From: Propionibacteriaceae bacterium
Lineage (GTDB): Bacteria > Actinomycetota > Actinomycetes > Propionibacteriales > Propionibacteriaceae
Direction of reading: 5' to 3'
Length of the DNA stretch: 59,003 bases
Assembly: GCA_027492545.1 (NCBI GenBank)
Contig: JAPUEL010000055.1
Location: forward strand, 1-59,003
The notes below the pieces were generated by a model that did no database searches, was not told the DNA's origin, and saw nothing but the letters and a program-made list of their open reading frames with translations. Made by a program: the position numbers and the translations under genes. Positions 55,179 through 59,003 of the stretch are shown piece by piece. How positions within the stretch are numbered: position 1 is the stretch's first letter; each line of letters opens with the position of its first letter.

Positions 55179-55870
55179 ACCAGCACCGCCTCATACGCGG
55201 CCAGCGCCTCTTCCGGGGCGCCGTCGGCGGCGATGCGCCCCTCGTGCACCACGATGACCCGGTCCGCGTCAGCGGCGATGTCGAGGTCGTGGGTGGAGAA
55301 GATGACCTGCTGGCTGAGCCCGGCGAAGGTCTGGCGCAGCGCGCGCCTGTTGCGGAGGTCCAGCAGGGTGGTGGGCTCGTCCGCCACGAGGATGGCCGGC
55401 TCGACGGCCAGAACGCTGGTCAGGGCCACCAGCTGGCGTTCGCCGCCGCTCAGGTCGTAGATGCTCTGGTGCGCCAGGTGCCCCAGGCCGCGATCCTCGA
55501 GCAGGCCCTGGGCCATGCGGGTCCGCTCGGCGCGGCCCTTCACCCGGCCGCGCAGGCTCAGCTCGACGTCCTCGATGGGGGTGGACATCAGCAGCTGGGC
55601 GAGCGGATCGGTGAAGACGAAGCCCACCTTCGCCCGGACCGCCCTGGCGTCGTTCACCGTGTCCAGGCCGTCGACGGTGACGGTTCCCTCCGTCGGGTGC
55701 CTGAGCCCGTTGAGCAGGCGCAGAAGGGTCGACTTGCCGGAACCGTTGGCCCCCACCAGCGCGATCCGCCGCTCGGCGAGGTCGAGGGTGAGGGGATGCA
55801 GCAGCACGCGGTCGGCGTCGCCCCGGCGCACTGCCGGGATGACGACGGTGACCCCGCGCAGGCTGATCAT
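55175..55870 (-). CDS. ecfA: ECF transporter ATPase (BioM/CbiO-like)
   Basis: ATP-hydrolysing subunit of the biotin ECF transporter. The 231-residue product has Walker A GANGSGKST (about 38-46), the Q-loop VGFVFTDPLAQLLMST, signature LSGGERQLVALT, Walker B ILVADEPTTLLD and H-loop STHD. Only one ATPase is present, as in BioMNY systems with a homodimeric ATPase. ATG 55870 overlaps the bioY stop (ATGA), and ecfT overlaps its end, giving a bioY-ecfA-ecfT operon. Confidence 0.93.
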   Translation of the reverse strand: MISLRGVTVVIPAVRRGDADRVLLHPLTLDLAERRIALVGANGSGKSTLLRLLNGLRHPTEGTVTVDGLDTVNDARAVRAKVGFVFTDPLAQLLMSTPIEDVELSLRGRVKGRAERTRMAQGLLEDRGLGHLAHQSIYDLSGGERQLVALTSVLAVEPAILVADEPTTLLDLRNRRALRQTFAGLSQQVIFSTHDLDIAADADRVIVVHEGRIAADGAPEEALAAYEAVLV

Positions 55871-56457
55871 CGGCCGAGCAGCCTCGGGAAGGCCTTGTGG
55901 ACGGCGAACGCGATGACGGAGGCCACGACGGCCTTGAGGATGTCGCCGGGCCAGAAGGCGAGGTCGCTCAGCCAGATCTCTGAGATCGGCTTGCCGACGG
56001 CGCGCGCGATGCCGGCCACGCCGAGCGGCCAGATGATGAGCACCCGGGCCGAGAACACGCCGGCGAAGAAGAAGACGGGCGTCCAGGCGTTGAGGCCCCG
56101 GCGGACCGCCCACTGCGCGACAAGACCCACGGCGAACGCCGAGAACAGGAAGCCGATCAGGTAGCCGCCCGTGGGGCCGACGAGGACCGCGAGGCCTGCC
56201 CTGCCGCCGGAGAACACCGGAAGCCCGGCGAGGCCGACCATGAGATAGAGCGCCACCGCGGCGGCACCCCGCCAGGCGCCGAGGCAGAGGCCGGCCAGCG
56301 CGACGCCGAGGGTCTGGAGCGTGATCGGCACGCCGAGGGTGCCGATCGGGATGGCTGGGGTCAGCGCGAGGGCGGCGATGAGGGCCGCGAAGACCGCGAC
56401 ATAGGCCAGGTCCGCGGGGGCGAAGCTGCGCACGGCGGGGGCAGTGGTGGTGCTCAT
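55867..56457 (-). CDS. bioY: Biotin ECF transporter substrate-binding protein BioY
   Basis: Membrane S-component that binds biotin. The 196-residue product has six hydrophobic helices and the BioY signatures VPITLQTLGVALAGLCLG and GGRAGLAVLVGPTGGYLIGF. ATG 56457 has AGGAG about 8 nt upstream; the in-frame region before it shows no homology. It is the first gene of the operon and has a BioQ-like operator about 45 bp upstream, so biotin-responsive repression is likely. Confidence 0.94.
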   Translation of the reverse strand: MSTTTAPAVRSFAPADLAYVAVFAALIAALALTPAIPIGTLGVPITLQTLGVALAGLCLGAWRGAAAVALYLMVGLAGLPVFSGGRAGLAVLVGPTGGYLIGFLFSAFAVGLVAQWAVRRGLNAWTPVFFFAGVFSARVLIIWPLGVAGIARAVGKPISEIWLSDLAFWPGDILKAVVASVIAFAVHKAFPRLLGR

Positions 56458-56500
56458 GGGGTGCTCCTGGGGTGAGGCGTCGTCCCATCCTGCATCAGAG

Positions 56501-56517
56501 TTTGAACGATGTTCAAA
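56501..56517. promoter_or_regulatory. BioQ-like operator upstream of bioY
   Basis: Perfect inverted repeat TTTGAAC-GAT-GTTCAAA. The published corynebacterial BioQ (TetR-family biotin regulator) site has the core TGAAC-N3-GTTAC, which this closely matches. On the minus strand TTGAAC could double as the -35, with a CAGGAT -10 18 bp later, so binding would block bioY transcription. It begins 6 bp from the end of uvrC. Confidence 0.7.
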
Positions 56518-56522
56518 TCGGC

Positions 56523-58442
56523 TCACGTCGTGGTCACCTCGCCCGTGGTGAGGTTGATCGCCTCGCCGCACGTGTCGGCCACGGCCGCCTTGACACTGAG
56601 CGCCAACCGCGGCCCGAAGCCGGGCACCGCCGCGATCTCCTCCACGCTGGCCAGCCGAAGCTTGCGCACGCTGCCGAAGTAGGTGAGCAGCGCCTTACGC
56701 CTCAACTCCCCCAGGCCTGGGACGTCGTCGAGCACCGACTCGACCACCTGCTTGGCCCTACGGGAGCGGTGATGGGTGATGGCGAACCGGTGTGCCTCGT
56801 CGCGGAGCCGTTGGAGCAGGTACAGCCCCTCGGAGGCGCGTGGAAGGATCACCGGGTAGTCCTCCCCCGCCACCCAGACCTCCTCCAGCCGCTTGGCCAG
56901 CCCGCACAGGGCGATCTCACCCTCGAGGCCCGCCTCTGCGAGCACCGCCGCGGCCGCGTTGACCTGAGGGAGCCCGCCGTCGACCACGATGAGCGCAGGG
57001 GGGTAGGCGAACCTGGCGGCCTCGCCCGTGGTGGCGTCCACCTTGAGGTCGGAGGAGCGGTCGTCGACGAGCCGGCGGAGCCTGCGCTGCAGCACCTCCG
57101 TGATGGCCGCGACGTCGTTGGAGCCCTCGAAGCTCTTGATGATGAAGCGGCGGTAGGCGCTCTTGCGGGGCAAGCCGTCCTCGAAGACCACCATCGAGCC
57201 CACCACCTCGGATCCCATGGTGTGGGAGATGTCGTAGCACTCGATCCGCAGCGGCGGTTCAGCGAGCCCGAGTGCGTCGGCGATCTCGTCCAGCGCGGCG
57301 TTGCGGGTGGTGAGGTCCGAGGCGCGGCGCAGCTTGGCCTGACTGAGCGACATCTCGGCGTTCCTCACCGCCGTGTCCAGCAGCAGGCGCTTCTCGCCCC
57401 GGAGCGGCACCTTGATGCTGACCCTCGCGCCGCGGCGTCGGCTGAGGTGCTCGACGAGGGTGTCCTCGGCCTCCACCGAGGTGAAGACCTGCGGCGGGAT
57501 CTCCAGGTCATCGGTGTAGACCTGCTCGAGGAAGACCTCCAGCAGCTCGGTGAGCGGGCGGTCGTCGGCGCGGTCGGCGATCCACCCCCGCTCGCCGAGG
57601 ATGCGTCCGTCGACGATGTGGAACACCTGCACCGCGACCTGCTGCCCGTCGTCGGCGAACCCGACGATGTCCGCCCGGGTGCCGTCGCTGAGCACCACCG
57701 AGTTCTTCTCCTGTACCCGCTTGAGGGCGCCGAGCGAGTCGCGCAGCACCGCGGCGCGCTCGAAGTTGAGCTCGGCCGACGCGTCGTACATGTCGCGCTC
57801 GATCCTGCCGATGATCCCGCCGGTGTTGCCGCCCATGAAGGAGCAGAAGTCCTCGGCGATCAGCCGGTGCTCGTCCGCGGACACCCGGCCCACGCAGGGC
57901 GCCGAGCACTTGCCGATGTCGCCCAGCAGGCACGGCCTTCCGGAGGACCGGGCGCGGTTGAACACTCCCTGGGTGCAGGAGCGCATGGGGAAGACGCGCA
58001 GCAGCAGGTCCACCGTCTCCCGGATCGCCCAGGCCTGGCCGAACGGCCCGAAGTAGCGGGTGCCGCGCTTCTTGGCCCCGCGGCCGACGAAGACCCTCGG
58101 GTACTCGTCGCTCATCGTCACGGCGAGCCACGGGTACGACTTGTCGTCGCGGTACTTGACGTTGAACCGGGGATCGAACTGCTGGATCCACGTGTACTCG
58201 AGCTGGAGCGCCTCCAGCTCGTTGGCCACCACCGTCCACTCCACCTTGGCGGCGGTGCGCACCATCGTCTGGGTCCGGAAGTGCAGCGCCGAGGGGTCCG
58301 CGAAGTAGGAGTTGAGGCGCTGGCGCAGGCTCTTGGCCTTGCCGACGTAGATGACGTTGCCGAACGAGTCGAAGAACCGGTAGACCCCGGGGTCCGTCGG
58401 GATGCTGCCCTGGGGAGGGCGGTAACTCGCGGGATCGGCCAT
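56523..58442 (-). CDS. uvrC: Excinuclease ABC subunit UvrC
   Basis: Nucleotide-excision-repair endonuclease that makes both incisions with UvrB. The 639-residue product has the GIY-YIG nuclease (about 15-95, [21 protein letters not shown]), a cysteine-containing region and the UVR/UvrB-binding helix. It then has the RNase-H-like C-nuclease ([30 protein letters not shown]) and a terminal helix-hairpin-helix pair. Start ATG 58442 is preceded by TAGACT 7 nt upstream. It is the start of the uvrC-rapZ-yvcK-whiA neighbourhood, interrupted here by bioY-ecfA-ecfT and the SWIM pair. Confidence 0.96.
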   Translation of the reverse strand: MADPASYRPPQGSIPTDPGVYRFFDSFGNVIYVGKAKSLRQRLNSYFADPSALHFRTQTMVRTAAKVEWTVVANELEALQLEYTWIQQFDPRFNVKYRDDKSYPWLAVTMSDEYPRVFVGRGAKKRGTRYFGPFGQAWAIRETVDLLLRVFPMRSCTQGVFNRARSSGRPCLLGDIGKCSAPCVGRVSADEHRLIAEDFCSFMGGNTGGIIGRIERDMYDASAELNFERAAVLRDSLGALKRVQEKNSVVLSDGTRADIVGFADDGQQVAVQVFHIVDGRILGERGWIADRADDRPLTELLEVFLEQVYTDDLEIPPQVFTSVEAEDTLVEHLSRRRGARVSIKVPLRGEKRLLLDTAVRNAEMSLSQAKLRRASDLTTRNAALDEIADALGLAEPPLRIECYDISHTMGSEVVGSMVVFEDGLPRKSAYRRFIIKSFEGSNDVAAITEVLQRRLRRLVDDRSSDLKVDATTGEAARFAYPPALIVVDGGLPQVNAAAAVLAEAGLEGEIALCGLAKRLEEVWVAGEDYPVILPRASEGLYLLQRLRDEAHRFAITHHRSRRAKQVVESVLDDVPGLGELRRKALLTYFGSVRKLRLASVEEIAAVPGFGPRLALSVKAAVADTCGEAINLTTGEVTTT

Positions 58443-58449
58443 ACGCGCA

Positions 58450-58467
58450 AGTCTATGAGCCTACGCT
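58450..58467. promoter_or_regulatory. Divergent leaderless promoters (uvrC / Rieske)
   Basis: TAGACT on the minus strand (58450-58455) is 7 nt before the uvrC ATG, and TACGCT on the plus strand (58462-58467) is 6 nt before the Rieske ATG. The two boxes are only 6 bp apart, so RNA polymerases probably compete. Confidence 0.6.
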
Positions 58468-58473
58468 GGGCCC

Positions 58474-58869
58474 ATGACGACGCGGAGAGAGCTGATCGCC
58501 GCCGGAGCCGCCATCGCGACGGCGCTGTTGGCGGGCTGTGCCGATGACGCGGCGCAGCAGACCTCGGGCGCCGCGCCGGCCGACGAGGTCACCGTGCCCA
58601 AGGAGTCGGTGCCGGTGGGCGGCGGGCTTGTGCTCGAGGGCGGCTTCGTCGTCACGCAGCCGGAGGAGGGTGCGTACTTCGCCTTCTCGTCGCGCTGCAC
58701 GCACCAGGGATGCACCGTCTCCGACGTGCGGGAGGACGGCATCTTCTGCAAGTGCCACGGCTCCTTGTTCGCCCTCCGCGACGGAACTCCGGTCCAGGGC
58801 CCCGCCACCGATCCCCTGGTGCGCGCCACCCTCACCGAATCCGGTACCGACCTGATCGTCGCGGCCTAG
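58474..58869 (+). CDS. Rieske 2Fe-2S lipoprotein, Tat-exported
   Basis: 131-residue exported Rieske protein. The N-terminus MTTRRELIAAGAAIATALLAGC combines a twin-arginine motif with a lipobox (C22), so it is probably folded before export and lipid-anchored. The cluster ligands are C75-T-H77-x2-C80 and C92-K-C94-H95 (CTHQGC and CKCHGS), including the disulfide cysteines of the Rieske fold. It is much shorter than the QcrA of cytochrome bc complexes and probably acts as a small electron carrier; the partner is unknown. Leaderless -10 6 nt before the ATG. Confidence 0.87.
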   Translation: MTTRRELIAAGAAIATALLAGCADDAAQQTSGAAPADEVTVPKESVPVGGGLVLEGGFVVTQPEEGAYFAFSSRCTHQGCTVSDVREDGIFCKCHGSLFALRDGTPVQGPATDPLVRATLTESGTDLIVAA

Positions 58870-59003
58870 CCGATCGCAGTAGCAAGGCTGCACACCGCTG
58901 TAGGACCGCATGACGTTGAGCTGTCATCGTCGCCTTTCTTAGCCTACGAGGCCGCGTGAGCAATTGGATGGGGTCATGGTCCCCGAAGACGCGGGTTCTC
59001 GGC
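58870..59003. other. Region after the Rieske gene, no feature seen
   Basis: 134 nt to the end of the window with no reading frame of note, no strong hairpin and no clear promoter. It may belong to the upstream part of a gene beyond the window. Confidence 0.5.

Noticed and set aside
56458..56522. Riboswitch upstream of bioY
   Set aside because: The gap is only 65 bp and is explained by a protein operator and promoter; no biotin riboswitch class is known.

Overview
This window is about 59 kb of a high-GC actinobacterial chromosome, roughly 70% GC by eye. It carries core genes in the order expected of Actinobacteria: tsf-rpsB; the sufR-B-D-Rieske-C-S-U-T block next to an ABC exporter and ctaA; ctaB-zwf-opcA-pgl; and whiA-yvcK-rapZ-...-uvrC with gap-pgk-tpiA-secG-rbpA. 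RbpA, OpcA, WhiA, an InhA-type FabI paired with FabG, and DUF3099 all point to Actinobacteria. A member of the Propionibacteriales is plausible but cannot be proved from this sequence. CtaA, CtaB and SURF1 indicate an aerobic haem-copper oxidase. No tRNA, rRNA, CRISPR array, transposase or phage gene was seen.

Layout. 1-119 is a G/C homopolymer tract that looks like a contig-edge artefact. 154-5,619: tsf, rpsB (with a repeat-rich acidic tail and a long structured leader), a double-M23 peptidase, xerC, def and a SpoU-type RNA methyltransferase. 5,674-14,408: pabBC, a BASS-family transporter, an SPFH/NfeD pair, an ABC ATPase, fabG-fabI, DUF3099, SURF1 and an RlmA-like methyltransferase. 14,434-19,199: an alpha-glucoside unit (GPH symporter and GH13 hydrolase) convergent with a phosphohexomutase. 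19,301-22,698: ABC-F protein, RarD, alpha/beta hydrolase. 22,790-24,852: a visibly lower-GC two-gene insert with a secreted C39-like peptidase, frameshifted at an 8-G run, followed by a lipoprotein. 25,014-31,690: the suf operon. 31,824-36,705: ABC exporter, ctaA, M3 peptidase, DinB. 36,724-40,514 (minus strand): MFS efflux pump, DUF4921, ctaB. 40,626-43,802: oxidative pentose phosphate genes. 43,852-50,676 (minus strand): rbpA, secG, glycolytic tpiA-pgk-gap, then whiA-yvcK-rapZ. 50,740-54,551: a SWIM zinc-finger protein translationally coupled to a large HEAT-like repeat protein. 54,558-56,457: an ECF biotin transporter with a BioQ-like operator. 56,523-58,869: uvrC and a divergent Rieske lipoprotein.

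How the parts work together. Hexose from alpha-glucosides can enter through the GPH/GH13 unit, the phosphohexomutase, the Zwf-OpcA-Pgl branch and the Gap-Pgk-TpiA steps. Suf supplies Fe-S clusters, CtaA/CtaB/SURF1 supply haem A and oxidase assembly, FabG/FabI make fatty acids, and BioY-EcfA-EcfT import the biotin that acyl-CoA carboxylases need.

Most notable observations: (1) at least a dozen transcription units carry a TANNNT -10 box only 6-8 nt before the start codon, which implies widespread leaderless transcription; (2) the coupled SWIM/HEAT-like pair inserted in a conserved core cluster, the best candidate for an uncharacterised system; (3) the low-GC C39/lipoprotein insert with a frameshift in a homopolymer; (4) a perfect TTTGAAC-N3-GTTCAAA operator at bioY; (5) tkt and tal missing from their usual place between ctaB and zwf.
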